NCBI GenBank assembly: GCA_030545055.2
Contig: CM061533.1
Location: 190,187,459 to 190,251,458, forward strand
Source of the DNA: Neoaliturus tenellus
Lineage: Eukaryota; Arthropoda; Insecta; Hemiptera; Cicadellidae
Length of the DNA stretch: 64,000 bases
Reading direction: 5' to 3'
The translations under genes were made by a program, and so were the position numbers. How positions within the stretch are numbered: position 1 is the first letter of the stretch; each line of letters starts with the position of its first letter. Of the stretch, positions 47,365 through 59,356 are shown piece after piece. A model generated the notes under the pieces. It ran no database searches. It was not told the DNA's origin and saw nothing but the letters and a program-made list of their open reading frames with translations.

Positions 47365-47444
47365 CTTGATCAGACTCGCTGCTATGCTTGAACAAGGTGA
47401 AACAACTGTCTTGAGGCAGCGGTCATGCACTACGAAGTTGCAAA
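47365..47444 (-). CDS. DGKQ: DGK theta exon a: end of C1 domain 1
   Basis: Encodes VCNFVVHDRCLKTVVSPC followed by SSIAASLIK (joined residues 1-27). The spacing C-x4-H-x2-C-x7-C is the zinc-binding second half of a C1 domain. The acceptor is ATGTTCCAG before TTTGC; the donor is GTATGT, ending in phase 0. The preceding exon must supply H-x12-C-x2-C and one base of the split Val codon; none was seen to the right in this window. The 80-bp exon is too short to appear as an open frame with its own ATG and was found from the C1 spacing. Confidence 0.88.
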
Positions 47445-47810
47445 CTGGAACATAACATCCCACACTAGTTAATCTGTATGGCAATAAAAAACAATAAAAG
47501 TATTGGCAATTCACAAAAACCACAATACTGAAAGAATTTATTTCTATTTTTTACAAAGTTTAAATGGTAATAAAAATGCAATAGGTAATAAAATCAGATT
47601 CTTGCTATATACTTTTAATTTAAACACATTGCTTATAGTTATTTATAACACTAAAACCAGTTTTATGCACAGACCTCTGTGACACTAAATCTTTATTACT
47701 CCACATTTTTAGCCTCTACCATACAAGCGAATTTCCAGAATTATCAGCTAATAAAAACAATCAAATAATATAAAATATTTATCAACATTCATTTTCTACA
47801 TGTGTGCAAT

Positions 47811-48147
47811 CTATATATTAATAGGCAAGCATGTTTATTTTCCTCCTTTTTTTCTCAGCTTGTGTGCATCATAGGAGAAATCAGCGCATACCGTTAGAAA
47901 GGTAGTGTCCTGTAGATGAGCATAAGGCTCATCCTCCTGCCTCCAAGGCTATGCCCTATGGGCTTTCAAAGTTTCAATGCTAATCTTATGGGAGAAGAAT
48001 AATATGATTGAATCATTACACAGCTGTTATAATAACAAATGCTAGCAAACCAGGAGGAACAATGTTTCAGTTATAAATTCTTTTAAATCTAATTGGCTCA
48101 AGATAATTTGAGTTTTTGGTCGAATTTCGACCAATGGGCGATCCTAG
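47811..48147 (-). repeat. Interspersed repeat, inverted partner of 15.9 kb
   Basis: Inverted, moderately diverged copy of 15,908-16,225, preserving CTCAGCTTGTGTGCATCATA and GCGCATACCGTTAGAAAGG. Lies just upstream of exon a. Confidence 0.55.
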
Positions 48148-48887
48148 TTTTTAAATAATCCACCATTAAAAACCATTTGAGGCACAGAGTCTAAACTTAT
48201 ACAGTGAACACTTTGTTTCAACCATTACTGAACAGATAGCAGAAAACGAATGGAGGTATGACAGTTGTTTTCGGTTCTCAACAAATTTTCACACAATGTT
48301 CCGAAGAGTTTAGACTGGAAAATGAGTTGAGTTTAGCAATTAATTGGGTTAACACATATTTCGAACTAAAATCATATGAACTATGTGCATGGTCTCCTGT
48401 TACCTGAATACATACTTTCTTAGGAAGAGGTCATTTTGACAAGCAAAAATAAAAGAAATTGATGTAAATTCAAAGCAAATCATTCACAGTATCACATAAG
48501 GTAGCCATTTATGGCTTAATCAATTAAGCAGGGACAGAGTGTCAATGGTACTCTAAAAAGAGAGCAAGGCCCAATTAAATCTTTGATGGTTCTTATTTAC
48601 AATTGAGCTCAGTATTAATACTTTAGGGATAACTATTACAGTACCGTAGATTATGTAACCTGAGCAAAATCTTTTTAAATAATAAAAAAATTATCATAAA
48701 AGTTTTTTAATTAAATAGCTAACTTAGCTCAAAACGCCTATGTTCGGTTTAAATATGTTTGTGGTTAAATTAAATTATCTAACCAATGGTATCAAGTTTG
48801 TAAATATGTGATAACTAATAACGGAGTTATTGCTATTTTCTGTTTAAATGACCTTAGTTTACAATAATTATAACGCAAAATCAGTGG

Positions 48888-49345
48888 TTTTTTTTTTTTT
48901 TTTTTTTTTTTTTTGAGAAAAATCGCAATAACTATTGTTTTTTGTTGTCATAGATCTATCCTTACAAACTTGGTACCGTTGGTTAGAAAATTTAATTTGG
49001 CAACTTTTTTGTGTCTTGTAAAATTTTTATGAGATTCACCGATTTTGTGATATTTAAGTTTGAAATTTTAAAAGGGCCGCCATTTTGAAAATATACAGTG
49101 TAAAAAATTATTTTTTTTCCTGAAAATGTACATTGGTATGATAAAGATTCATACCAAATATGAACTGAATACAACCATCCTTTACGGAAATAAAAATTAT
49201 TCATGTGAAAAAAACAAAATGGCGGCTAGCGGCTTAACGATGGATTTTAGACCCCTATTTGTAGGATGTTTTTTTCTTGTCTCGATGCAAGGAACAAATA
49301 TACAAAAGGGTTTCAGAGAGTTCCGGGACACCCTGTATGTGTACA
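48888..49345 (+). repeat. AATGGCGGCTAGCGGCTTA repeat, copy 1
   Basis: Starts with 27 T. It shares CTTACAAACTTGGTACCGTT, GGCCGCCATTTTGAAAATA and AAAATGGCGGCTAGCGGCTT with 58,900-59,340 (inverted) and 61,010-61,400. It ends near GGGACACCCTGTATG. Confidence 0.65.
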
Positions 49346-49349
49346 AATT

Positions 49350-50209
49350 TTAACCCACCGAGAGTTAATCGTCGATTTTTCGATCCAGCTTTTCGGCCTC
49401 CGAGCCTTTGAGTCGATTTTTCATTGACCTTTTAAAAAAGTGACGTAATTTTATAGTGAATGACAGAAATGGACCCGTGAACGCTACCGCTGTTACCGGG
49501 AGATTCTAAGCTATCCAAAAACACCCATTTCAAAATGGCGGAATGTGATTGGTTGTTTGTAATATGCAATGAAACATCTGGTAAAAAAACTGTTACCATC
49601 TGCTAACTTTGTAAACAACGAAATCCATATTTTAACAATCGTTTTAAGGTTATGAATGATTATAAGTGTTACTAATACCTTTAATTTGCATTATTGGAAT
49701 AAATTAATATGTTTTATCGAGTTTATAATCATAAATATGAGTAGGAATTAGTGTAATGTTTCTAGCTTGGTTTTACATGTGTTCTTATGGGATTAGGGTA
49801 AGTACCGTAGGACATATTTGGTTTTATTCAACATACATTTTTTTCAAATAATTCAAACCTATATAAATTACATATTTTCTTGAACTGCATAAAATTCTAA
49901 ACAAAATGTATATCTTGGAATTTTAATTATGTGTATCCAAAAATATTTTGGGTGAGAGCAAAGTTATATACAAAATTTTATTGTAATTTTTTAATTTTTA
50001 ACCTATAGCCTAATTTTGGTAACAATAAGTCAAGGGTAAAAATTGTTGTATTATTAGGTAGTCCATTTTATCTACTTTCATATAATATATACATTTATAG
50101 TGCTAGATCATAAAATATATTTTTTACTAATTTTTATTTGAAAGTATGCAAAACCTTCAAAAAATGCGTAACGCTCCAGGGGTGCTATATTGAACGCTCG
50201 GAGGGTTAA
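49350..50209. mobile_element. piggyBac-like TTAA element (860 bp), empty site present
   Basis: TTAACCCACCGAGAGTTAAT and inverted GAACGCTCGGAGGGTTAA ends. The flanks read AAATT|TTAA...TTAA|TGACTATTATTTTTGG, and the uninterrupted AAATTTTAATGACTATTATT occurs at 60,589-60,608. This proves precise TTAA insertion into a repeat. TCGATTTTTC is repeated near the left end. It has no coding capacity. Confidence 0.8.
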
Positions 50210-50330
50210 TGACTATTATTTTTGGTCTCTGGGCACCTCAAAACGAAAAAGTAACATGGTCCCAGGCCTAATTCGCACCATGAGTCCTAGAGTAATAGCT
50301 TCCTCCCTATTTCTGAAAAGAAGAACCTTT
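50210..50330 (+). repeat. GGTCTCTGGGCACCT repeat module
   Basis: TGACTATTATTTTTGGTCTC and AACATGGTCCCAGGCCTAAT match 60,597-60,715. It is separated from its left part by the TTAA element. Confidence 0.65.
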
Positions 50331-51249
50331 TTTAGATTAAATTTGATTTAATAGTTCAAATTAAATTTAGGGTATTTATTCTAAGTATTAAATTTTAGTA
50401 CCGTAGTACCTTAATGTTTGATTAAGGTTGATTTATGTAAGGCATTTATTTTTATCAAATTAGGCTAATATTATGCATTTATTTATGTTTTTAATGGAAA
50501 GATAAATTATTTACAGGGTTGTGATGTGTCGGATTTATGTATTATCATGTCCACAAAACTAAAATTCTACAAAGTAACTGTTAGAAACAAATTTTATGTA
50601 AATTAAAAAGAAAAAAAATCTTCTTTCGTAATATTATTTTTGCTGTTCTTTTTTTTTCTTCACTTGCTGATTCTGCTGAAAATAATTTGTAATGTAACAC
50701 AGTGTAGGCTAATTGAAAAAAAACGTTCGAGTCCGGGGAAAAATAACAAAATTTTTTATAAAAGTATACTATTCAACTAGCAAACACATTGGAACAGTAT
50801 AATAAAACATAGCATAAAGTTGTTGGATATCTGATTAACACCTTAACACCTTTACTGAAATGGCGACCTAACTTAATAGGTAATTTAAAAAGAAAAAAGT
50901 TAATAGATTGAGGGAAAAGTATGCCTTGCAGGCCTAGGCCTAGTCCAAGATTGAACAATTAATTGTACATTATGTATAACATTGCTAAGGGCGTTCACCA
51001 TGTTTTTGTGTGCACTGGACTTGCTTATCTAAATAATTTATACCATTCTTGGGTGTTGTAAATGATAAGACAAGTTGGCAACGTAGTAGAATCCGCCTCA
51101 AGTACGACATGACTACCGAACCTATTTTCGCTCAGTAAAACATTTATAATAACTAAAATACTTGGTTTAGTAAATTATTGTTCATTTTTATCAATATTTA
51201 CTGTACATAATAATGAAAGAGCGTTGCATTATTAACGCAAAAATAATTA

Positions 51250-51780
51250 AAAATTGATTAATTTTATATGCGAGTATCCCTATAGAGAATACGCTATTAG
51301 CCATGGTCCGGGACCATGTTACTTTTCTATTTTTAGGTTTCCAAAAGCCAAAAACACCATTCGTTCATTTATATATATACCGCATAGATGGATATATATA
51401 TATATATATTATATCGTTCATAATGTTCATATATTTCATGAAATATATATAGATATATATTTCATGAGTTCGCAAACCAGCAGATTCAGATTGTGGAAAT
51501 GGGGTTTTATGGGGTTTTAATAAGAGGGTAAAATATGGGTTTTTGATTTTTTTTTACTCAAATTTTCAAAATTTACCAATTTTAATTTAAGAGAGCTTAA
51601 AAAACAAACAATTTAACTTACTATTTTGAATTTTAGCAAATTTCCCTATAGGGAATACGCTATTACGGTATTAGCCATGGTAAGACCTAAGCCCGGGACC
51701 ACTTTACTTTTTCATTTTGAGGTCCCCAGAAGCCAAAAACACCATTCCTTCATTTTCATATATATGTATATATATAGATA
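51250..51780 (-). repeat. Two inverted copies of the TAAGCCCGGGACCAC module with AT repeats
   Basis: At 51,280-51,365 and 51,640-51,745: TTTCCCTATAGGGAATACGC, TAGCCATGGTAAGACCTAAG and CCCAGAAGCCAAAAACACCA. Each runs into a TATATATA stretch (51,390-51,460; 51,758-51,780). Confidence 0.65.
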
Positions 51781-52168
51781 TACGAGGTGACCCGTGCGCA
51801 AATTGCGCATTTGATGATTCTGTATGAGTGAAACTCACCTAACAGTACGTGAATGTTGATTGTGAAGTGACAGAGATCTATTTTTGTTTACTATATGCTT
51901 TTAAAATTCATCTGAAGGTATTCAGCTGTTAAATACAATTCACATTAAAGAACTTGCAATAAAAGTTGGTCAACATTTTAAAGCGCCCTCTATAAATAAA
52001 TCAAAGGCGAGGGGGGCGAAGCCCAAAACGATATGACCTTTTTAATTACAATTCGTCACTGCGCTATATCCTAAGCTTTAAAATGACACCTCAATCTTAA
52101 AAATCGGTTCAGTAGGTCGAGAGAAAAAGGGACGTAACAGACGAAACCATTATAGAAATAAGAAGATA
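51781..52168 (+). repeat. GTGCGCAAATTGCGCAT repeat, copy 2
   Basis: Starts ACGAGGTGACCCGTGCGCAA, with an ATTGCGCAT stem, then GTGAAACTCACC. It ends GGGACGTAACAGACGAAACC..TATAGAAATAAGAAGATAGA. Nearly identical to 56,450-56,838 and related to 785-1160. Confidence 0.7.
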
Positions 52169-52191
52169 GATCTATCTATCTATCTATCTAT
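52168..52191. repeat. (TCTA)n microsatellite
   Basis: About six TCTA units directly after the repeat ending at 52,168. Confidence 0.85.
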
Positions 52192-53340
52192 GTGTCCGTG
52201 GCACTGATAACTTTTGAAGGGGACCTCCGATTTCGATGAAATTTGGTATGGAGGTGTAAGACCAGGTCTATTTTCATGAGTTCGAGAACCAGCATTGTCG
52301 GATTATGGGAACAGGGTTTTATGGGGTTTCAAAGGGGTCAAAAATGGGTTTTTGGCATTTTTGGACCTTAATTTTTAAAATTCATCAATTTTAACTGAAA
52401 CCATTTGAAAGAACTTAAAAAAACAAACAATTTGGTGTTTTGAATTTTTATCATAGCATAACTGGTTACAGGGCAAATCCAAAAATGTTTTTTCCATGTT
52501 ATTCTTATGGGAAATCAAGAAAACCCTATATCTTGCTTATTAATTGACATAACTTAATCAAATTTGGTATGTACATTATCTATATAAGGTTTAACTTATA
52601 CTTGCTTACAAACAAATATGGCGGCAAACCTACATACTCACCCCCATGGGGTTTATGGGGAAATTTAAAAAAATTAACAGAGTTTGATACAATTTTGTGT
52701 TTACATTCACCAATTATTGATTAACTTAGATTTTCTAACAACACCCAATGGTAGCAAACCTACATACTCGATCCTATGGTGTTTTTATGGGGAAAGTAAA
52801 TAATCTGAAATTCCATTGGAAATTCGCTGAGTACGCAGTTCTGCTGCGACGGGGGTATTTAAATTTGCTGAAATGGTTATGGGGAAAAATCAAAAATACG
52901 TTTCCCATGTTATTCTTATGAAAAATTAACAAAACCCTCATCTTGCTTATTTATTGAAATAGATTGATAAAATTTGGTACCTACGTAGATTCACTATGTA
53001 CTGTAGAGCTTAATTTATATTTGGTTACCAAACCCATATAGTGGCAAACCTTCCCATAACACCCATAAACACCCCCATAAACACGCCCTTGGTGTTTATG
53101 AGGAAAATAAAAAAAATTACCAGAACTTGGTAAAATTTGTTAAGTACATTCATTAGGTAGGTATTAACTTATATTTGCTTACTAAACCCATAACGTAAAC
53201 CCATAGGTTGCCCATAAGGGGGCAAACCTTTATACTCACACCCACGGTGTTTATGGGAAAATAGTGAATTATGAAAATTGCGCTTAGAAATAGAAAGTCG
53301 CTGAGTATGCAGGTCTGTTGATATTTTTTTGTCTAGATTA
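52192..53340. repeat. Complex repeat with GGGGTTTTATGGGGTTT modules
   Basis: AGTTCGAGAACCAGCATTGT, then GGGTTTTATGGGGTTTCAAA, recurs in inverted form at 2225-2345 and near 51,470-51,600. At 52,808-52,850, ATTCGCTGAGTACGCAGTTC is an inverted copy of the CCCCCGTCGCAGCAGACC family, with another partial copy at 53,290-53,325. It has no coding capacity. Confidence 0.5.
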
Positions 53341-53689
53341 ATGGTATCTAGTCCTAAATTTTATGACCGTGACCTTAAGACCTACTGAGTAGAAAATATG
53401 GAACATGATGCAAGCGATAAAATAAATACGCTAAAAACTACAAAGAAGTTTTAACGTATTTATATGAGTAAATATATTTTAACAGAGTGGGTCTAATGCT
53501 GATATACCATAATCCAAAATTCCTTGTGATTAAAACCAAACCATTGCCATTTAAAGTTAATCTCTTTGATATTTCTAATTACACTATATTTTTCTGGCAA
53601 AAAGTTCGACTAATTCTATTTGTTAATATGTTCCCTTTGATATTACCCATAAATTACAAAAAATCCGCTAGGTTCAAAGGCTAAAACAA

Positions 53690-54120
53690 CACCGTCGAGC
53701 GATACGGCGGTGGTGTAGTACTGTAGTTATTATCTGTACAGTATCTAGTGGCGAATGTGCGTACAGGGGTGGGTGGGGGAGGGGGGTGGGGGGCGTGACC
53801 CGTCCCCCACTGCGTGACGTCACTACAGATGGATCAATGCCGGGTGGTAGAGTGGGGGAGGGGGTGCAGAACCTGCTCTGCTACCCCTCCACTCCTTCTC
53901 TCTCTCACTCACTCTCTCTCTCTCTCTCTCTCTCTCGGCTCTCATCTCGACTGGTGTACAGCCACTGGTACCAGATAAGACACGAGGAAAAATTACTCCA
54001 GATCACTCGCTCAGATATGACGATTAGATTGTTTTCGTTCTGACAAACGGAGGCTGGGACGATCTCAAGTCGGCCGCTCGGCCGAAAACTATAATTTCGA
54101 CGATTAGAGTGAAATACAAT
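53690..54120. promoter_or_regulatory. GC-rich, GA-repeat segment with CRE palindrome
   Basis: A GC-rich interval in AT-rich DNA. It has a G-rich run (53,764-53,800), a TGACGTCA full CRE palindrome near 53,816, and a long CTCTCT tract (53,895-53,936) that could bind GAGA-type factors. It could be a promoter for this or another gene, but no exon or TATA box was identified. Confidence 0.3.
53895..53936. repeat. (CT)n microsatellite
   Basis: TCTCTCTCACTCACTCTCTC then uninterrupted CT units. Confidence 0.9.
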
Positions 54121-54975
54121 TACTTCCCAACATTCCGACACAAACAAGGATGATAAATAAATGGGACGCTAAATTTAGTTGGCCGACAGTAATCGGTATT
54201 TTTCAATCGGAATATTGACGAACAAAAGAGGAAAAAGTGTGTTTAAGGGACGGATTAGATATGAAAAACTGGAGGTAAAGTAGGCAGCCTCTGAACAGCA
54301 ACAGGAACAGTTGGGGGTAGGCATACAGTTGTTGCTCCTGTAACGAACTCTATAGTACCTTATATTATGAAGCATGTTTAGATACACATAAACTGTGCAT
54401 ACTCAAATAGCTTTTTGTCCGTATTAAGCTATTAATTGCACCGTATGGTAAACCTATTTTTATCATTCTGCACGAAATCAGCCTGTTTTTTGTTCTCTCA
54501 ACTGTACCAAAACCGATTCTTTATTGTCCTAGGACTGAAAAATCATCTGGAGAATTTTTTAGGTCCTAGTACTGAAAAGTCAGCTGTTTTCTAAGTATAA
54601 TATTATTCATTTATTAATGTTGTGGAGCAGAATTTTGAAATACCAACGTTGGAAAGAGTACTGTTTGTAAATAACAGAAATGTAAACACTGCATATTACT
54701 AACTTTGTAAATATAACCTCGAAAACACAACTTTAATATTTTTAACGATCAAAAGTATAATTTCGCATTATGATAAAAAACTTTGTTCATCACTCGGAGC
54801 AAAAGTGTCTTTTTGATGCTTAATCGTTTTTAAAAACTCGGCTGCGCCTCGTTTTTAAAACACGATTGCGCACCAAAAAGACTCACATTTGCTCCTAGTG
54901 ATGAAAACTACTATTAACACGTGTTCGACCAACAACAAAAGATGGAGCTATTATTATTATGCGTTATTCCGGTAT
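54121..54975. other. No recognised gene or repeat
   Basis: Moderately AT-rich DNA. Short open frames have no recognisable domains. Confidence 0.4.
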
Positions 54976-55167
54976 TATAGTAAGATGCACGAAAATAGTC
55001 CGATGGAAATTTTAACAGCTGTTTCCCCTCTCACCCCCTCTCGCCCTGCAATGTTGCCATTTGAAGTTATGTTTACCATGTGTATTACAGTATAAAAATG
55101 TGTTTCATAATAAATTTGGCAACAATGTATTGACTCTCACCGGACTATTTTCGTGAATCTTACTATA
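54976..55167. mobile_element. TA-site MITE, copy 2 (TATAGTAAGATGCACGAAAA)
   Basis: 192 bp with the same ends as 30,882-31,079, in the same orientation, retaining ATTTTAACAGCTGT and AATTTGGCAACAATGTAT. Confidence 0.75.
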
Positions 55168-55705
55168 ATAATGGACTAACAACAATAGTAAAATGAGTAT
55201 TCCGAAAATGGGCTTGTAGCTAATCATTTAATAACCTAAAAAAATTATCACTCCTCAAAGAACATTATGGGCAAAATAAAAGAACAAAAGTAGCCTAGAT
55301 CTGTTGCATTGAGAGTATAGTTAGCACCACAGATTTACATAATTTGGTTGTCTCCCGGCCTAATAAGATGTATAAGAACCGTAATTATCAAATATTTAAA
55401 TTACTGAAACATACTGTTTATTTTCTTAAACAAAAATTTAATAAGTTATAATTTTAGAGACAATTTAGAAGCTGTATCCTGTAAACCAGCAGTTTTACTA
55501 CTTCCAGAAACGATCACTTTGGTTATTTCTAATTAGTTTATAAATATCTATCAGTCAGAATAGTGAATCCGGAATGAATCTCCATGAATTTCCGTAAATT
55601 TAAATACTATAAGAATTCGACGTAACATATTTTAATTTATAATTGAATTCCGATTATTTAAATTTGGAAACTATCATTAATTTTTGGTGTTTTGTTAAAC
55701 CGTCA

Positions 55706-55874
55706 AAACCGCCATGTTCGTCGCAATGGCCGAACATTCGTGGCGAACTTGTTCTGCGAACACGAAAAACACATAGACATTTCTAACGAACAATTACCGG
55801 CCATATGATTTACATTGGAAATAACTATCAACAAACAACCGTTCGGCAAACTTCGGCCAGTGCGGAAGCGGCTT
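55706..55874. mobile_element. Foldback MITE with GCCGC..CGGCCGAAC ends, copy 1
   Basis: The left AACCGCCATGTTCGTCGCAA is more degraded; the right CGGCCAGTGCGGAAGCGGCT is clear. It shares CGAACAATTACCGGCCATAT and GATTTACATT with 57,962-58,146. Confidence 0.65.
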
Positions 55875-56449
55875 TATAAATAAAATGATTGTAATTTAAC
55901 ACAACGTTTTTGACATTATCAAACTTCTTTAGCCATGTCATCGGCATTAAATAGTCTTAGCAGAGTATTTAATGCCGCAAACTAAACTTCAAATGGATGA
56001 CCGAGACGGACATGGTAGGCAAACAAACTTTCTATTAAAATCATATGGGTAAAACTTAAAAATGAATAAATTTCTTAATAGTCAACCTTTTGCCGTCGCG
56101 TTTGTTTATTACTACTAGAAATGCAAACACATTTAAAATTATGTATGGTGTGACAAAAGCCAAAGCAGATTTATGAAAAACTTCCATAGGGGACGTACCT
56201 TAAAGGATGTTTAAATAAAACGATCATTTCAAAGGCTTTGCATTCAATTACAAACGTCTTTTCATTTGGACTAATAAGCCACAAATCCGACGTTAATGAG
56301 TTCGAGTATTAAGAAAGTTATTGTATTTTTAAGTTTTACCCATATGATTTTATTGGAAAGGTTTTTCAGAATACCATTTCCGTCTAGGTCATCCTTTTGA
56401 AGTCTAGTTTACGGCATTGTACTCTGCTATACCTTTAATTATTTGATGT

Positions 56450-56838
56450 ACGAGATGGCCCGTGCGCAAATTGCGCATTTTATGATTCTGTATGAGTGAA
56501 ACTCACCTACAGTACGTGAATGTTGATTAGGAAGTGACAGAGATCTATTTTTGTTTACTATCTGGCTTTTAAATTCATCTGATGGTAATCAGCTGTTAAA
56601 TTACAATTCACATTAAAGAACTTACAATAAAAGTTGGTCAACATTTTAAAGCGCCCTCTATAAATAAATCAAAGGCGAGGGGGGCAAAGCCCGAAACAAT
56701 ATGACCTTTTTAATTACGATTCGTCACTGCGGTATATTCTGAGCTTTAAAATGACACCTCAATCTTAAAAATCGGTTCATTAGGTCGAGAGAGAAAAAGG
56801 GACGTAACAGACGAAACCCTTATAGAAATAAGAAAATA
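56450..56838 (+). repeat. GTGCGCAAATTGCGCAT repeat, copy 3
   Basis: Same start (ACGAGATGGCCCGTGCGCAA) and same end (ACGAAACCCTTATAGAAATA) as 51,781-52,168. Confidence 0.7.
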
Positions 56839-57077
56839 GATACATTCAGTTATGCTTAAATTTAAGATTTTCTTCTCACTCATCATCCTGGTGGACCGTT
56901 TCCCTGACATGATCCAAAATTCTTGATAACGTCGAAATATACTTTGTGTTAAGTTACTATAGAAATAACTTGCTTATATATAATTCCCCAAGGGATAAGG
57001 GTTTCTTTATCTCAACAAACAAAATATTAAAGGGGAGCAGACGACTTCTTTTACATACTGTACCATATACTCTATAC

Positions 57078-57890
57078 AAGCAAGGGGTCGTTCATCATTT
57101 GCGCACTTTTTAATCCTTCTGTAAAATATTTCGAAGGGTCGCCTAATCCCCTTGCATCATTTGCGCACTCTCCCGTCCAGGTAGCCTCAGCCTGTCGGCA
57201 ACAATTCGCCTACAGTCGTCCCCCACCCATACCACTGGACGGCAACACGACATGTGTATCGAGTGCGCATACCAAACCCTTCGCGCAAGGGGCGCTGACC
57301 TGCGGACATTGGGCACCCACCAGCTGGAATTTTAGGCATTCCAAGTAAAGAACAAACTAGTTCTATTTCGTTCTCAAACCCCCTAGTCGGTGTCAGTGAG
57401 CCACCAGAGTTACACCTTTAAGGAGCTTTTAGATTCAGTTTTCTGTTAGGCCTTTTTTAATTTTTTTCCTGTCTAATTTAGAAACAAACTACAAATGGTA
57501 AACATGAAATCCAAGTGTTAATGTACGGCCAAGGCCGTGATATTGTGTCGATTATTTTCAATTATTTCTGTTCTGTTGAATATTGTTTTGCTAATTTTTA
57601 AACTTATATGTCTTATGCCAAACATAAGACGTTTAATCATTCAAAGTTCAATCATTCATCATTCATTGCCAGACATAAAACATTACACGTTTAATCATTT
57701 AAAAGACAATTTGAACACGGACATGAGTTTTCAATAACTTTGTAAATAAAAATAATGCCGCTTCCACCACCCTGCAGTGCGCAAACGATGCATATATCTG
57801 AGAGCCCCCTGGAGCTCGATGCGCAAAACAAGCATCCCTTCTACCTGGCTCTCCGCATGATGCGCAAATGATGCACTCCCAAGCAAGGTA
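57078..57890. repeat. Element with repeated GCATCATTTGCGCA ends
   Basis: TTCATCATTTGCGCAC and GCATCATTTGCGCACTC lie on the left. The inverted GTGCGCAAACGATGC and GATGCGCAAATGATGCACTC lie on the right. Possible inverted-repeat element of about 0.8 kb; class unknown. Confidence 0.4.
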
Positions 57891-57961
57891 TGCACCGAAT
57901 CTCAAAACTTACTGGGGATGATTTTTTTTACTGTATTGAAACCGGTAATGTAACCGTCTTC

Positions 57962-58146
57962 AAGCCGCGTCCGCACTGGCCGAACATACGTGGCGAACTT
58001 GTTCGGCGAACACAAAAAATTAACAAACATTCCTAACGAACAATTACCGGCCATATGATTTACATTCTAAAAGGTTAGCAACGAACAAACACAAGTTCGG
58101 AAGAACTTTGTTCGGCGTTCATGTACGGCCAGTACGGACGCGGCTT
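57962..58146. mobile_element. Foldback MITE with AAGCCGCGTCCGCACTGGCC ends, copy 2
   Basis: Left AAGCCGCGTCCGCACTGGCC and right GGCCAGTACGGACGCGGCTT are near-perfect 20-bp inverted repeats. The interior contains repeated GTTCGGCGAAC/GTTCGGC motifs. Confidence 0.8.
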
Positions 58147-58352
58147 CACGGTTTTCTCCAAACTTTGAAAATAACTTTGTACTGGAATGGGATAAAACCT
58201 AGACATAGTATAACAGGTATCTATGCTATAAAAAATATTATTTCTTAATAATCTGATTGAAGTTACAAAAATTATATATTTGGTCTTACCAAAAAGGTTA
58301 AATGGATATAGAGTGCTCCACACATGTTAATTTTATATCCCCTGTTGATTTT

Positions 58353-58670
58353 CGCCATTTTACCCATAATTCCCGCCGTTTCCTTGGCAACCATTTCACA
58401 CTTGACCCTCGTTTCCTTGGTTAATAGTTATAGCTATTCTGATTGGTCGCTACAAGCTTAAAAAATTACAAATAATTTTTTAAAACATATGTTTATTTGT
58501 TGTTTGTTTTTAAATTAATTTGATTTGATGATTTGTGAGCAGGCTATTGAAGTTGGTTACCATAGAAAGGTCGGATAGGTGTGGGTAAAATGGTAAATAA
58601 CTGTTGGGAAAGTGTAAACAAAAGACTGGTTACCAAGGAAACGGCGGGTATCGTGGGTAAGATGGCGCCA
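58353..58670. mobile_element. Foldback element with CCGCCGTTTCCTTGG arms
   Basis: The left arm CGCCATTTTACCCATAATTC..CCGCCGTTTCCTTGGCAACC is inverted at 58,628-58,670 as GGTTACCAAGGAAACGGCGG..GGGTAAGATGGCG. The loop is about 240 bp and has no coding trace. Confidence 0.65.
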
Positions 58671-58899
58671 GTCAATTGGAGACACTTTTCCCTGTCTGGT
58701 GAGCACATATATCTATTTAACCTTGTTGGGTCTAACAGAGTTAAAAATCAAGAGTTAAAAATCAAAATAATGAAAATAGCTGACTCAACTGTCAAAGTAA
58801 AGACGACGTGTTCCAGTATGAACATGTGGTTTTGCATTGTTAGTCTACTGTAGTCAAATTATGGCTCAACCGGAAGTAATTGCAAACTAATATACAGAA

Positions 58900-59345
58900 T
58901 TGTGGTTTCCGAACAACCTGGAAAATATATTGTATTTTTGTTCCTTAAGTCGAGACAATAAAAAATATCATATAAACATGTCCTAAAATGCTTCGTTAGG
59001 CCGCTAGCCGCCATTTTGTTTTTTACACATAAAATTTTTTAGTTACGTGACTGTTTGTTATTAAAATCATATTTGGCATAAACCTTTATGACACCAATGT
59101 CCATTTTCAGGAAAATCTGTCCGACGTGTATTTTCAAAATGGCCGCCATTTAAAATTTTTAAACTCAAATATCTCAAAATCGGTAAATTATATCAAACTA
59201 CTATAAACAGCAAAAAAGATGAAAAAATAAATTATCTACCCAATGGTACCAAGTTTGTAAGGATCTGACAACAAATAACGGAGCTAATTAGATTTTTCTT
59301 CTAAAATAACCTAAATTTGCATGCGTTTTAATGGAAAGTAATGAT
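58900..59345 (-). repeat. AATGGCGGCTAGCGGCTTA repeat, copy 2 (inverted)
   Basis: GGCCGCTAGCCGCCATTTTG, AATGGCCGCCATTTAAAATT and CCAATGGTACCAAGTTTGTA match copy 1 at 48.9 kb on the opposite strand. Confidence 0.65.
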
Positions 59346-59356
59346 TTTATGCATAT

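Larger units (their letters stand above)
500..47444 (-). other. DGKQ: Gene span: diacylglycerol kinase theta (partial at both ends)
   Basis: Thirteen minus-strand exons (80, 103, 221, 157, 114, 135, 118, 194, 213, 135, 175, 323 and 130 bp) join with GT/AG sites and consistent phase into about 699 residues. Known family role: phosphorylates membrane diacylglycerol to phosphatidic acid, damping DAG signalling (C. elegans DGK-1 opposes Gq/DAG signalling in neurons). Three C1 domains, RA-like regions and a single catalytic domain together define the theta class. Introns run from 370 bp to about 9 kb and are full of transposons. The start codon and first half of C1-1 were not found up to 64,000; the rest of the accessory domain is left of position 1. 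Confidence 0.95.

Noticed and set aside
54175..54387. Cys-rich minus-strand frame (PNCSCCCSEAA) as a C1 exon
   Set aside because: Cys spacing does not match C1 and there are no fitting splice sites.
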